Shown: positions 28,273-36,496 of the stretch, in pieces
How positions within the stretch are numbered: the stretch's first letter is position 1
Layout: every line of letters starts with the position of its first letter
Assembly: GCA_009843635.1 (NCBI GenBank)
Contig: VYDB01000138.1
Location: 1-47,857, forward strand
Direction: 5' to 3'
Source of the DNA: Gammaproteobacteria bacterium
GTDB taxonomy: Bacteria > Pseudomonadota > Gammaproteobacteria > Pseudomonadales > Azotimanducaceae
Length of the DNA stretch: 47,857 bases
Position numbers and translations under genes: made by a program
Notes under the pieces: generated by a model
The model's database searches: none
Seen by the model: only the letters and a program-made list of their open reading frames with translations
Told to the model about the DNA's origin: nothing

Positions 28273-29778
28273 ATGAAGAGCCTAGGTGACTGGATTCGCC
28301 ACAACGCCGAGTGGGCGGGCGAGCGCCTCGCGTTGGACCTCGGCGAGGAACGCTACACCTATCGGCAGTTGGACCGAGCGGTGGCGCTGCGGCGCAATCT
28401 ACTGGTGCAGGTGCTCGAAGCCGAGCCCGGCGACCGGATCGCCTTTCTCGGCTTCAACGCCTGTGAAGTGCCGCTGCTGCTGTTTGCCTGCGCACGCGCT
28501 GGGTGCGTGTTCATGCCGCTCAACAACCGGCTCGCAGTGCCGGAGCTGCTGGCGATCGTGGCCCACAGCGAAGTGCGGTATCTATGCGTTGAGGGGGAGT
28601 TCGCCCCGGTGGCCGCCGAGATTCAGGAGGCCCTGCCGAGCTTGCAGTGCTTCAACATGGACACCGACTATCCCGGCTTGCTCGCCCGCGCCGAAGAGCG
28701 CGACAACGATGACCTCGCCACCTTGGATGATCCGGTGCTGCTGATCTACACATCGGGAACCACCGGCCAGCCGAAGGGTGTGCTGCATACCCAGCGGGCC
28801 CTGTTCTACAACGCGCTCAATGCCATTCACGCCCAGGAAATGAGCGCTTGCGACCATGTGCTGAGCGTCCTGCCACTGTTCCACTCCGGGGGCCTCAACA
28901 TCCAAACTTCCCCGGCTTTCTATGCTGGAGCCCGCGTCAGCCTGTTGCGCCGTTTTGACGCCGGGGAGACCTTGAGGGCCATCGAGACCCTGCGGCCGAC
29001 GTTGTTCCTGGCTGTTCCGGCGGTAATTCAAGCCTTGGTCGATCACCCCCGCTGGACGCACACCGACCTGTCGTGCCTGCGCATGGTGGGCACCGGTTCA
29101 TCCACGGTGCCGGACGCCCTGCTCAACGCCTGGCACGACCGGGGGGTGCCGGCGACGCAGATCTATGGCCTCACGGAAAGCGCGCCGACCGCCATTTGCC
29201 TGCCCATCGCGGACGCCCATGCCAAGCTGGGTTCGGCTGGCAAGCCCGCCATGCACTGCGAAGCTCGCATCGTCGATGATGACGGACGGATCGTTGAGGG
29301 TTCCGAGCCCGGCGAAATCCAGCTTCGAGGGCCGAATCTCTTCACGGCGTACTTCAAGGAACCCGAACTCACGGCAAGCGCTTTCGACGGCGGTTGGTTC
29401 CGCACCGGCGACATCGGCCACCGCGACGCGGACGGCTTCTACACCATCGACGACCGCAAGAAGGACGTGATCATCTCCGGCGGCGAAAACATCTACCCGG
29501 CAGAGATCGAGAACATCCTGGCCGACATGCCCGAACTCGCCGAGTACGCCGTGGTGGGCGCTCCGAGCAAGCGCTGGGGCCAGGCGCCGGTGGCCTGCAT
29601 CGTGCTCCGGGAAGGCGCATCGCTCGATGAGCGCCAACTGCTGGCCCGTTTCAACGGCCTGCTGGCCCGCTACAAGCATCCCCGATCAGTGCTCTTCCTC
29701 CCCGCGCTGCCCCGCAACGCCATGGGCAAGGTGCTGAAGTACAAGCTGCGGGAACAGTTGAGCGAAGGCGGCCCATAA
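28273..29778 (+). CDS. AMP-forming acyl-CoA synthetase (class I adenylate-forming)
   Basis: A 501-residue ligase with the P-loop YTSGTTGQPKG (159-169), the A5 motif YGLTESAPT, the A7/A8 region GWFRTGDIGHRDADGFYTID followed by DRKKDVIISGGENIYPAEIE, and the catalytic lysine in PRNAMGKVLKYKL near the C-terminus. Such enzymes activate a carboxylate as acyl-AMP and join it to CoA. The substrate is not readable; medium-chain or aromatic acids are typical for this size. It is the last gene of a plus-strand run that begins with the NicX-like dioxygenase, so it may activate an acid from that pathway. It converges on the permease gene with a 6-base gap. Confidence 0.9.
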   Translation: MKSLGDWIRHNAEWAGERLALDLGEERYTYRQLDRAVALRRNLLVQVLEAEPGDRIAFLGFNACEVPLLLFACARAGCVFMPLNNRLAVPELLAIVAHSEVRYLCVEGEFAPVAAEIQEALPSLQCFNMDTDYPGLLARAEERDNDDLATLDDPVLLIYTSGTTGQPKGVLHTQRALFYNALNAIHAQEMSACDHVLSVLPLFHSGGLNIQTSPAFYAGARVSLLRRFDAGETLRAIETLRPTLFLAVPAVIQALVDHPRWTHTDLSCLRMVGTGSSTVPDALLNAWHDRGVPATQIYGLTESAPTAICLPIADAHAKLGSAGKPAMHCEARIVDDDGRIVEGSEPGEIQLRGPNLFTAYFKEPELTASAFDGGWFRTGDIGHRDADGFYTIDDRKKDVIISGGENIYPAEIENILADMPELAEYAVVGAPSKRWGQAPVACIVLREGASLDERQLLARFNGLLARYKHPRSVLFLPALPRNAMGKVLKYKLREQLSEGGP

Positions 29779-29784
29779 GGCGCA

Positions 29785-31251
29785 TCACCCAAGCTCCCGC
29801 TCCGCCAAGGCGATGGCTTCGAACTCCTCCTCCGGCGCATTGGCCACGAGGTGGTGGCGGCTGTAGAAGAAGAAGTAGGCGACCATGGCGAGGTAGAACG
29901 CCCCGCTCCAGATCGCCGCATCTTGGTTGGCTAGGAAGGTGGACAGGAAGGCCACCACGGACAGCGCCAGCGCAACCCCTGCGGTAAGGGTGCCGCCGGG
30001 CGTGCGGTAGGGACGCTCCAAATCCGGCTCCGTTCGGCGCAGCACGATGTGGGAGAAAGTCATTAGGGCGTAGGAGATGGTGGCGCCGAACACCGCCATG
30101 GTCAGCATCAGGTCGCCTTCGCCGGTGAGCGACAGCAAGAAGCCCAGCAGGCCGGGCACCACCAAGGCCAGCACAGGAGCCTTGCGTCGGTTGGTCACCG
30201 ACAGCGCTCTTGGCAGGTAACCGGCCCGGGACAGAGCGAACACCTGCCGCGAATAGGCATAGATGATGGAGAAGAAGCTGGCGATCAGGCCGCTTAAGCC
30301 CACCCAGTTCACGAAGGCCGCCAAGGCCGAGCCTTCGCCGTACACGGCCTCCAAGGCCCCGACCAACGGGGCGCCGTGGTCCTTCATGAAGTCAGCCCCC
30401 GCGCCGCCCGGCGCCAGCGCCAGCACCAAGGCGCCGAACAGAATCAGCACCAGCATGGCGGTGATGATGCCCCGGGGCATGTCCCGGGCCGGGTCAGCCG
30501 CCTCCTCCGCTGCCAAGGGCACGCCCTCGACGGCCAGAAACAGCCAGATGGCGAACGGCAGCGCCGCCCAAACGCCGATGTAGCCCTCGGGCAGAAAGGC
30601 GCTGGCGCCGGTGGCGCGTTCATTGACGGCGATGTCGAAGAGGTTGGCGGCATCGAAGTGGGGGGCCATGCCCACCGCGAAGACGCCAATGGCCAGCACC
30701 GCCAAGAGCGAGATGACGAACATCGTCTTCAGCGCTTCGCCAACGCCCCACAGATGGATGCCGACGAATATCAGGTAGCTGCCTAGGTAAACCACCCAAC
30801 CGTCAATGCCGACCAAGGCGTTGACATAGCCGCCGATGAATACCGCGATGGCGGCGGGGGCCAGCGCGTACTCCAGCAGGATGGCGGTGCCGGTCAGGTA
30901 GCCGCCCCAAGGGCCGAGCGCCCGGCGGGCGAAGCTATAGCCGCCACCGGCAGTGGGCAGCGCGGCGGAGAGCTCCGCCAAGGTCAGCACCATGCACAGG
31001 TACATCGCGCCCATGACCAAGGTGGCGATCAGCATGCCGCCAAAGCCCCCTTGGGCCAGGCCTAGGTTCCAGCCCGCGTAGTCCCCGGAAATGACGTAGG
31101 ACACGCCAAGGCCAGCGAGCAGCACCCAGCCCGCGGCGCCCTTCTTGAGCTGACGAGCCGCCAGGTAGTCGGCAGGCACCGATTCGTAATCCACCCCGCC
31201 AGTGGGGCTCGTAGGCGCATCCGTGGTGCGTTGATCCGATTCGATTGCCAT
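29785..31251 (-). CDS. eat: Ethanolamine permease, APC superfamily
   Basis: A 488-residue transporter with about 12 hydrophobic helices. The N-terminal block LKKGAAGWVLLAGLGVSYVI, then SGDYAGWNLGLAQGG, and ALPTAGGGYSFARRALGPWG are characteristic of the ethanolamine permease subgroup of APC transporters. A conserved internal block reads GVPLAAEEAADPARDMPRGI. The predicted role is proton-coupled uptake of ethanolamine across the inner membrane. No ethanolamine ammonia-lyase or oxidase gene is in the window to confirm use of the substrate, so a related amine is possible. Confidence 0.82.
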   Translation of the reverse strand: MAIESDQRTTDAPTSPTGGVDYESVPADYLAARQLKKGAAGWVLLAGLGVSYVISGDYAGWNLGLAQGGFGGMLIATLVMGAMYLCMVLTLAELSAALPTAGGGYSFARRALGPWGGYLTGTAILLEYALAPAAIAVFIGGYVNALVGIDGWVVYLGSYLIFVGIHLWGVGEALKTMFVISLLAVLAIGVFAVGMAPHFDAANLFDIAVNERATGASAFLPEGYIGVWAALPFAIWLFLAVEGVPLAAEEAADPARDMPRGIITAMLVLILFGALVLALAPGGAGADFMKDHGAPLVGALEAVYGEGSALAAFVNWVGLSGLIASFFSIIYAYSRQVFALSRAGYLPRALSVTNRRKAPVLALVVPGLLGFLLSLTGEGDLMLTMAVFGATISYALMTFSHIVLRRTEPDLERPYRTPGGTLTAGVALALSVVAFLSTFLANQDAAIWSGAFYLAMVAYFFFYSRHHLVANAPEEEFEAIALAERELG

Positions 31252-31376
31252 GGCCGTTTGCCCTACTCAGCGACTCTCCGGGGCTTGGCCGCAGATAGCG
31301 GAAGAGCAGCTAGGCTTGCAGGGGCCATTAAACTTGGTCGCGTAGCTGCCCTTGCAGCGCAGTTGATCAGGACGCC

Positions 31377-32606
31377 CTACTCGAACAGCTCCCCCCCGCA
31401 GGCCGAGGCCGTGGTGCCGTGCTTTTCGAACGCCTTGATCACGTTGGCGCCGGCTCGCCAGCGATGCACCTCGTCCGGGCCGTCCACCAGGCGTTGCGAG
31501 CGAATGCCGGTGTACCAGCGGGCCAAGGGAGTGTCGTGGCTGTAGCCGAGGGCGCCGTGGAGCTGGATGGCGGTGTCCACCACTTGGTGCACCATGTTGG
31601 CCAGGAACACCTTGGCGATGCCGTTCTCCTGGCGCAGGTCCATGCCCTTCTCCGCCTTGTAGGCGATGTGCAGCAGCATCAGGCGGGCCTTGTAGATTTC
31701 CGCGGCGCAGTCCGCGAGCATCCAACGCACGCCTTGGCGGTCGGCCAAGCGCTTGCCGAACGTCTCGCGCTTGACCACGTGGGCAGCGGCTAGGTCGAGC
31801 GCCCGCTGCGCCATGGCCACGTTGTGCATGCCATGCCGCAGCCGCCCGTAGGCCAGGCGGTGCTGGCCCATGTTGAAGCCTTGGCCGCGGCCGCCGAGCA
31901 GGTTGTCGCGCGGCACCCTTAAGTTTTCGATCTTGACTTCGGAGTGGGAGCCGCCCAGCTTCAAGCCGAGGTCGGTGTGCGGCTGCATGGTCTCGATGTT
32001 GCGCAGAATCTGGTAGCCCGGGTTGGGCAGTTCGACCAGGAAGGTGCTGTAGCGCTCGTGGCGGGGCGCGTCCGGGTCGGTCTTGGCCATCACCAGCGCG
32101 ATGTCCGCCACGCTGGCGGATGAGCTGAACCACTTCTCGCCGTTCAAGACCCACTCATCGCCCTCAAGCACGGCGCTGGTTTGCATGCCCGTCGCGTCGG
32201 CGCCCGCCGCCTTCTCGGTCATGGAGTAGCAAATCCGCTTCTCGCCGTTCAGCAGGGGCTTGAGGAAGCGCTCCCTCTGGTCCTCCGTGCCGTGCTCAAG
32301 CAGGGTCAGCATGGTGGCGTCATCCGGCCCTTGGGTGTTCAGCGCCAAGGCACCGAGGAAGCTCTCGCCGAGCTCCATCTGCACCAAGGCGTTGGCCAAG
32401 GGCCGCAGCCCCATGCCGCCATGCTCCTCGGGCACGAAAGGGCACCACAGGCCTTGGCTGCGGGCCTTGCTGCGCAACTCGGCCAGCACCTCCTCGAAGT
32501 TGTCGGCGGTGCATCGCGCCTCAGCCGGATGGCACTCCTGCTGCACGAACTCGCGCACCTTGTTGCGCACGGCCTTAGTGGCCTCGGGTATCTCAAAGTC
32601 GATCAT
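31377..32606 (-). CDS. Acyl-CoA dehydrogenase, ACAD10/11-like
   Basis: A 409-residue acyl-CoA dehydrogenase. The protein begins MIDFEIPEATKAVRNKVREF, has the flavin-contact segment CYSMTEKAAGADATGMQTSA in the middle domain and the WVLNGEKWFSSSA strand. The C-terminal SQRLVDGPDEVHRW block is the R-x(n)-DGPDEVH motif of the ACAD10/11-like group rather than the YEGT of short-chain enzymes. It would oxidise an acyl-CoA to the enoyl-CoA, passing electrons to ETF. The ATG at 32606 begins the homologous region; 48 further upstream open codons do not resemble the family. It lies upstream of the ethanolamine-type permease on the same strand, with a 125-base gap. Confidence 0.9.
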   Translation of the reverse strand: MIDFEIPEATKAVRNKVREFVQQECHPAEARCTADNFEEVLAELRSKARSQGLWCPFVPEEHGGMGLRPLANALVQMELGESFLGALALNTQGPDDATMLTLLEHGTEDQRERFLKPLLNGEKRICYSMTEKAAGADATGMQTSAVLEGDEWVLNGEKWFSSSASVADIALVMAKTDPDAPRHERYSTFLVELPNPGYQILRNIETMQPHTDLGLKLGGSHSEVKIENLRVPRDNLLGGRGQGFNMGQHRLAYGRLRHGMHNVAMAQRALDLAAAHVVKRETFGKRLADRQGVRWMLADCAAEIYKARLMLLHIAYKAEKGMDLRQENGIAKVFLANMVHQVVDTAIQLHGALGYSHDTPLARWYTGIRSQRLVDGPDEVHRWRAGANVIKAFEKHGTTASACGGELFE

Positions 32607-32688
32607 GTTGGGTCCGGTAGTTGAAGGATGGGGAAGGGCAGCAACATAGCAGAAGCCTTGGCGGGGGTGTAGTGGGAGAGTGTTGTGG

Positions 32689-34647
32689 TCACCCCTCCTC
32701 CGGCGCAAACACCAGCAGGGCGTTGCCCGGCTCGTGGAAGTACAGCCCATAGCCTGAATTCACCACCAGATGCCCGTCGCCGACCGCTGGGCCGCCGCCG
32801 CTCATGCCGCCGCCACGGGCGGTCAGGCCATTGACCGCGTCCACCGGCGCGGTGGTGTCGAAATCCCAGAGCACTTGGCCGTCAGTGGCCGCGTAGGCAC
32901 GGACGTGGCCGTCGAGATGGCCGGCGAACACAACGCCCGGGATGGCGGTGAGGGCGGCGGAGACGCCGGGGTCGCAGAAAGGCCGGTCCGCTCCGCAGAG
33001 GTTCTCCTGCACATGGCGCCACATCAACTCGCCTGACGCTGGATCGACGGCATGCACGCCGGGGCGGGCCAGCGCCGGGTCGAGCACTTCGCCGGCGCGG
33101 GTGTCGTTCATGTCGTTGATGGGCACGTAGAGCAGGCCGTCGCCAGCGGCCATGCCGAAGTGAACGCCGCCTTGGCTGCTGCCCCGCCCGACGCGAGTGG
33201 ACCACAACAGGGCGCCCTCGCGGTCCGGGTCGAGGCCGAACACCATGCCGCTCTTCTGGCCTGCGGCAAGGACCGTGCCCTGTTCGCCTTCGACCAGCAC
33301 CATGCTGGCACCGTAGTCCACATCGGGCCCGTCCTCTTCCGGGCAATTCGGGTTCTCGGCCATCATGCAGGCGACGTTCCAAGCATCGCTGGCCGTGGTT
33401 TGGCGCTGCCAGGCCCGCTCGCCGGTGGTGAGGTCGATGGCTATGATCGCGTCGCTGTTGCCGTCGGCGGGCGATGAGTAGTTCTCGCCGGTGCCGAAGT
33501 AGGCTAGGTTGCGGCGCAAGTCCACGGCGGGGCTGGTCCATACTGGCGCGCCGGAAGGTGCGAGCACCCGGGTGCCGGCGCTGGTGATGCCCACTTCAGC
33601 CGGCGGGTTGGGAATGGCCGAGTGGGACCAGATCACTTCGCCGGTGGCGGTGGCCAAGGCCACCACCTTGCCTTGGAAGCTGCAGCACTCGTAGTCGATG
33701 TCAGCGGCGGAAACCACTTCCAGGGAGGAAACCGGCACCAGCAGCTTCTCTCCGGCCAACGCCGGCGCGCCGGTGATGGTGGCGCTGGGGTGGTCGTCCA
33801 CCTTGAGGGACCAGAGCAACTCCCCCGTCAGCGCGTTGACCGCATAGGCGCGGGCCAGGATGTCGCCGAAGAAGGCCGTGGGCGCGCCGGCGTCGTCCTC
33901 GGCATCCTTCAGGACAACGGCCGTGCGCACCTCCGCCGAAGCTTGAAAGGACCATCTCTCGCAACCCGTGTCCAGATCGAAGGCGTACACGGTGCCGTCC
34001 TGGCTGCCGACAAAGACGGCGCCCATGGCGATGGCAGGCTGCGATCGGGTGCGCAGTGCGTTCGGAAAGGCGAAGGCCCACTTCAGCTTGAGGTTCGGCA
34101 CGTCCTCGGCTTCGAACCCGGCTAGGTCGGCATCGACGAAGCGACGGGTGTCGTGGCCCCAGCCGACTTTGGGCACCGGGCTGGAGCGGTCGAACGCAGC
34201 CGCTTCGCCGGTGCAGGCGGGTGCCCGGGCGGCGACTGTCTCGGAATCGAGGCGCGCGCGGGTGATGTACTCGGCGATGTGCGTTCGCTGCTCGTCGCTG
34301 AGGTGGGCGGATTGGGGCTGCATGATGCCGTCCGTCATGGAGGCGTAAACTGCCTTGGGGGTCATCATCTCCAAAAAGGCCAAGTGCGGCGACTTGCTCA
34401 CCCCGCCCTCGTGGCAGAGGGCGCAATGCTCGGCATACAGCGCCGCGCCGGGCATTTCCTCGCGCGGCCCAAAGTCGTCGCTGGTGGCTTGGAACTGGTC
34501 CGTTGAATCGAGCGTGGTTGGCTCCTCGGCCTCGGTCGCCGCTTGGCCGGATTCCACGTCCGGCTTTGGGGATTCGGTAGCAGGGCCGCACCCCGCTAGG
34601 CTGAGCAACAGGAGAACGAAAAGCGGCGGTAAGGGGGAGCGGATCAT
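32689..34647 (-). CDS. Cytochrome c / PQQ-propeller dehydrogenase lipoprotein (polyvinyl-alcohol-dehydrogenase-like)
   Basis: A 652-residue secreted protein. The N-terminus ends in a lipobox (LLLLSLAGC, Cys20), so it is probably a periplasmic lipoprotein. A cytochrome c domain follows, with Cys75, Cys78 and His79 (CALCH) and a likely axial Met near residue 109. From about 180 onward, repeated W-motif blades (GTVYAFDLDTGCERW, GKVVALATATGEVIW, GVHAVDPASGELMW) form a PQQ beta-propeller. An adjacent Cys pair (321-322, YECCSF) resembles the vicinal disulfide of PQQ alcohol dehydrogenases. The order cytochrome then propeller fits polyvinyl-alcohol-dehydrogenase-type enzymes. An alcohol substrate is likely but unproven. 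ATG 34647 gives the lipoprotein signal. Confidence 0.85.
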   Translation of the reverse strand: MIRSPLPPLFVLLLLSLAGCGPATESPKPDVESGQAATEAEEPTTLDSTDQFQATSDDFGPREEMPGAALYAEHCALCHEGGVSKSPHLAFLEMMTPKAVYASMTDGIMQPQSAHLSDEQRTHIAEYITRARLDSETVAARAPACTGEAAAFDRSSPVPKVGWGHDTRRFVDADLAGFEAEDVPNLKLKWAFAFPNALRTRSQPAIAMGAVFVGSQDGTVYAFDLDTGCERWSFQASAEVRTAVVLKDAEDDAGAPTAFFGDILARAYAVNALTGELLWSLKVDDHPSATITGAPALAGEKLLVPVSSLEVVSAADIDYECCSFQGKVVALATATGEVIWSHSAIPNPPAEVGITSAGTRVLAPSGAPVWTSPAVDLRRNLAYFGTGENYSSPADGNSDAIIAIDLTTGERAWQRQTTASDAWNVACMMAENPNCPEEDGPDVDYGASMVLVEGEQGTVLAAGQKSGMVFGLDPDREGALLWSTRVGRGSSQGGVHFGMAAGDGLLYVPINDMNDTRAGEVLDPALARPGVHAVDPASGELMWRHVQENLCGADRPFCDPGVSAALTAIPGVVFAGHLDGHVRAYAATDGQVLWDFDTTAPVDAVNGLTARGGGMSGGGPAVGDGHLVVNSGYGLYFHEPGNALLVFAPEEG

Positions 34648-34734
34648 CGCGGGCACTCGGCTTGGGAATAGGGATAGTCTAATCCAACACCAACGCAGGG
34701 TTCCCAATCGAGGGCAGGACGGGCTCGAAACGGT

Positions 34735-34742
34735 AAACTAAA
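34735..34742. repeat. Left copy of the 8-bp target site duplication (AAACTAAA)
   Basis: AAACTAAA directly abuts the left end of the IS1595-type element and is repeated exactly at 37936-37943 after its right end. An 8-bp duplication is the length expected for IS1595-family insertion. Confidence 0.92.
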
Positions 34743-34768
34743 GGTAATTATATAGATAAATCAGCAAA
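34743..34768. repeat. Left terminal inverted repeat of the IS1595-type element
   Basis: A 26-bp A/T-rich terminal repeat beginning GGTAATTATATAGATAAATC. Its exact reverse complement is at 37910-37935. The base composition contrasts sharply with the GC-rich host sequence. Confidence 0.95.
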
Positions 34769-34829
34769 ATCCCTTGCCCCTTGATTCCGTTGAATATATA
34801 ATAATCAGCAAATCAACGGGACACCGACG

Positions 34830-35807
34830 ATGACACAACGAGTAGCCGAGACCTTGAGCGTTCCCCAGCTTTACCGCGCCTTCCCCGATGACGCATCCTG
34901 CCGTAAGTGGCTTGAGGGCGTTCGCTGGCAGGGCGAGCCGGTCTGCCCCCACTGCGGCGGGCTGGACGACATTAAGCCGCCCCCGCCGAGCAAGCCGGGG
35001 CACTGGTGGTGCAAGCCCTGCCGGAAGCACTTCACCGCAACCACCGGCACCTGCCTCCATTCCACCAAGATTCCCTTGCAGGACTGGCTGTTCGCCATCT
35101 ACTCGGTGCTGACGGCCCGCAAGGGCGTTTCGTCCCTCCAGTTGAGCAAGGAGCTGGGCATCACCCAGAAGTCGGCGTGGTTCATGCTGCAGCGCATCCG
35201 GGAGGCTTGCGACAAGGGGGACTTCAGGATCGGCGGCATCGTCGAAGTGGACGAGACCTACATCGGGGGCAAGGAGTCCAACAAGCACGAGTCCAGGAAG
35301 CTCCGTGCGGGACGCGGCCCGGTCGGTAAGTCCGCCGTGGTCGGAGCCAGGGAGCGTGGTGGCAGGGTCAAGGCCAAGCCCGTTGACCGAACGGACGGCG
35401 CAACCCTGATACCCTTCGTGGAGGGCAGCGTGGAGCCCGGCTCCACCGTGTACACCGACGACGCTGCGGCCTACGCCGCCCTGCCGTCCGTAATCAACCA
35501 GTTCCAGCATGACACCGTGGCGCACGGTGCCGGGGAGTACGTCAGGGGCGATGTCCACACCAACTCGATAGAGGCGGTCTGGTCGGTGCTCAAGCGGTCG
35601 ATCACCGGGACTTGGCACAAGGTCAGCCCGAAGCACCTGGCCCGCTACGTCAACGAGACGACCTTCCGGCTGAACGAAGGGAACTGCGAGGTTGACACCA
35701 TCGACCGCATGATGGCCCTGGCCTTCGGCATAGGGGGCAAGCGGCTGCGGTACGAGGACTTGATAGCCGACAACGGGCTGCCGTCAATGGCCCGCCCGGT
35801 GTCGTGA
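34830..35807 (+). CDS. IS1595-family transposase
   Basis: A 325-residue transposase. An N-terminal zinc ribbon is formed by Cys39, Cys42, Cys61 and Cys64 (CPHCGG and CKPC). A short helix-turn-helix-like segment follows (LQLSKELGITQKSAWFMLQR). The catalytic domain has Asp141 in VEVDETYIGG, Asp210 or Asp211 in YTDDAAAY, and the H-T-N-S-I-E motif (243-248) followed by VWSVLKR, which is the IS1595 variant of the DDE triad. All catalytic elements are present, so the element could be active. The start ATG lies 62 bases inside the left inverted repeat. Confidence 0.95.
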   Translation: MTQRVAETLSVPQLYRAFPDDASCRKWLEGVRWQGEPVCPHCGGLDDIKPPPPSKPGHWWCKPCRKHFTATTGTCLHSTKIPLQDWLFAIYSVLTARKGVSSLQLSKELGITQKSAWFMLQRIREACDKGDFRIGGIVEVDETYIGGKESNKHESRKLRAGRGPVGKSAVVGARERGGRVKAKPVDRTDGATLIPFVEGSVEPGSTVYTDDAAAYAALPSVINQFQHDTVAHGAGEYVRGDVHTNSIEAVWSVLKRSITGTWHKVSPKHLARYVNETTFRLNEGNCEVDTIDRMMALAFGIGGKRLRYEDLIADNGLPSMARPVS

Positions 35808-35830
35808 CTAAACACCAGAGGATAATCCCA

Positions 35831-36025
35831 ATGAGCGAATCAGACCCGAACGTTGCCAGCCCGTCACCTGCTATCGATACTAGCAAGATAGTCGCAGAGG
35901 CTGTCGAGGCACTCCACATAGCCTACGTTAAAGGGATTCGGGCTAACTACGACGAGGCGTTGAGCCTCGCTAGAAAGCGCTTCAAGCGCGATGTCGGGGT
36001 AGGCGTGGGGGCCACCCCTGAATAG
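35831..36025 (+). CDS. Possible small passenger protein (opposed to another frame)
   Basis: A 64-codon frame, MSESDPNVASPSPAIDTSKI and onward, predicted mainly helical. It starts 23 bases after the transposase stop with AGAGG upstream, so it could be translated from the transposase transcript. It overlaps an equally plausible frame on the minus strand (35864-36115), and at most one may be real. I recognise no family. Confidence 0.35.
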   Translation: MSESDPNVASPSPAIDTSKIVAEAVEALHIAYVKGIRANYDEALSLARKRFKRDVGVGVGATPE

Positions 36026-36115
36026 TATGTGAATCGCCCCCTGCAACGCGGCAGTCCGACCGCGCAGTTTCTCAAACTCCTCCCGCGTGACTGGATCCCC
36101 CTTGGTTTCCGGCAT
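35864..36115 (-). CDS. Possible small passenger protein on the minus strand
   Basis: An 83-residue frame starting MPETKGDPVTREEFEKLRGR, with the helical look of a phage or plasmid accessory protein and an AGAGG ribosome-binding site 6 bases before the ATG. By eye its codon third positions are slightly more GC-rich than those of the opposed frame, so I favour this strand. No family recognised. It would be transcribed toward the transposase gene. Confidence 0.42.
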   Translation of the reverse strand: MPETKGDPVTREEFEKLRGRTAALQGAIHILFRGGPHAYPDIALEALSSEAQRLVVVSPNPFNVGYVECLDSLCDYLASIDSR

Positions 36116-36163
36116 TGATGCCTCTCGGTTCCTGAGCGGCCCCGGACTCTAGCACACAAAGCC

Positions 36164-36193
36164 TTGACAACCCCATCGGGTTGATAGGATAGT
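36164..36193 (+). promoter_or_regulatory. Candidate promoter with overlapping operator dyad
   Basis: A consensus TTGACA (36164-36169) is followed by TAGGAT at 15 bases or GATAGT at 18 bases. The spacer contains the inverted repeat CAACCC...GGGTTG, placed where a repressor would block RNA polymerase. It points into the hairpin region rather than directly at a gene. Confidence 0.45.
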
Positions 36194-36194
36194 T

Positions 36195-36400
36195 TCCCCG
36201 TCAACTGCTGCGGAGCCCGCATGTCGGGTTGCCCGCTGAATACAACAGCCTAGCCCGGCAAGGGGGTTGCTCCCCGCGCCTGCGAATAGGCGGGGACTTC
36301 ATCGTTTCGCGGTGGTTGACAACGGCCCGGCACCAGATTGGTGCCGGGTGGAAGCGGCTCCCGGCCAAGCCAGTAACTTGACCGAGAGCCTTACCGCGCA
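36195..36400 (+). ncRNA. Candidate structured RNA in the mobile element
   Basis: Downstream of the TTGACA promoter candidate lie several stems. The perfect 9-bp hairpin CCCGGCACC/GGTGCCGGG with a 5-base loop (36326-36348) and a GGCT/AGCC stem (36356-36371) sit inside an outer CGCGGT/ACCGCG pairing. No known RNA family is recognised. The ends and the strand are guesses from the promoter orientation. Confidence 0.3.
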
Positions 36401-36496
36401 ATGAGGTTGGACCCGCAGCGCGGCGGCGTCAGTCTATCTGGCCCCGTCATGGATTGATATAGCGAGCCTCATTGCGCCCCATTTTGGAGCGACAGT

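Larger units (their letters stand above)
36116..36496. other. Non-coding stretch inside the element, with promoter-like and hairpin sequences
   Basis: About 380 bases with no supportable protein gene. It contains a TTGACA box with a CAACCC/GGGTTG dyad, a 6-bp G/C stem at 36272-36277 with 36290-36295, and a perfect 9-bp hairpin at 36326-36348. A 6-bp pairing (CGCGGT at 36308-36313 with ACCGCG at 36393-36398) encloses the latter. The structure suggests an RNA or a regulatory region. Confidence 0.5.

Noticed and set aside
31267-32154. Minus-strand frame overlapping the acyl-CoA dehydrogenase in another frame
   Set aside because: Arg/Pro/Gly-rich shadow of the dehydrogenase; no domain.
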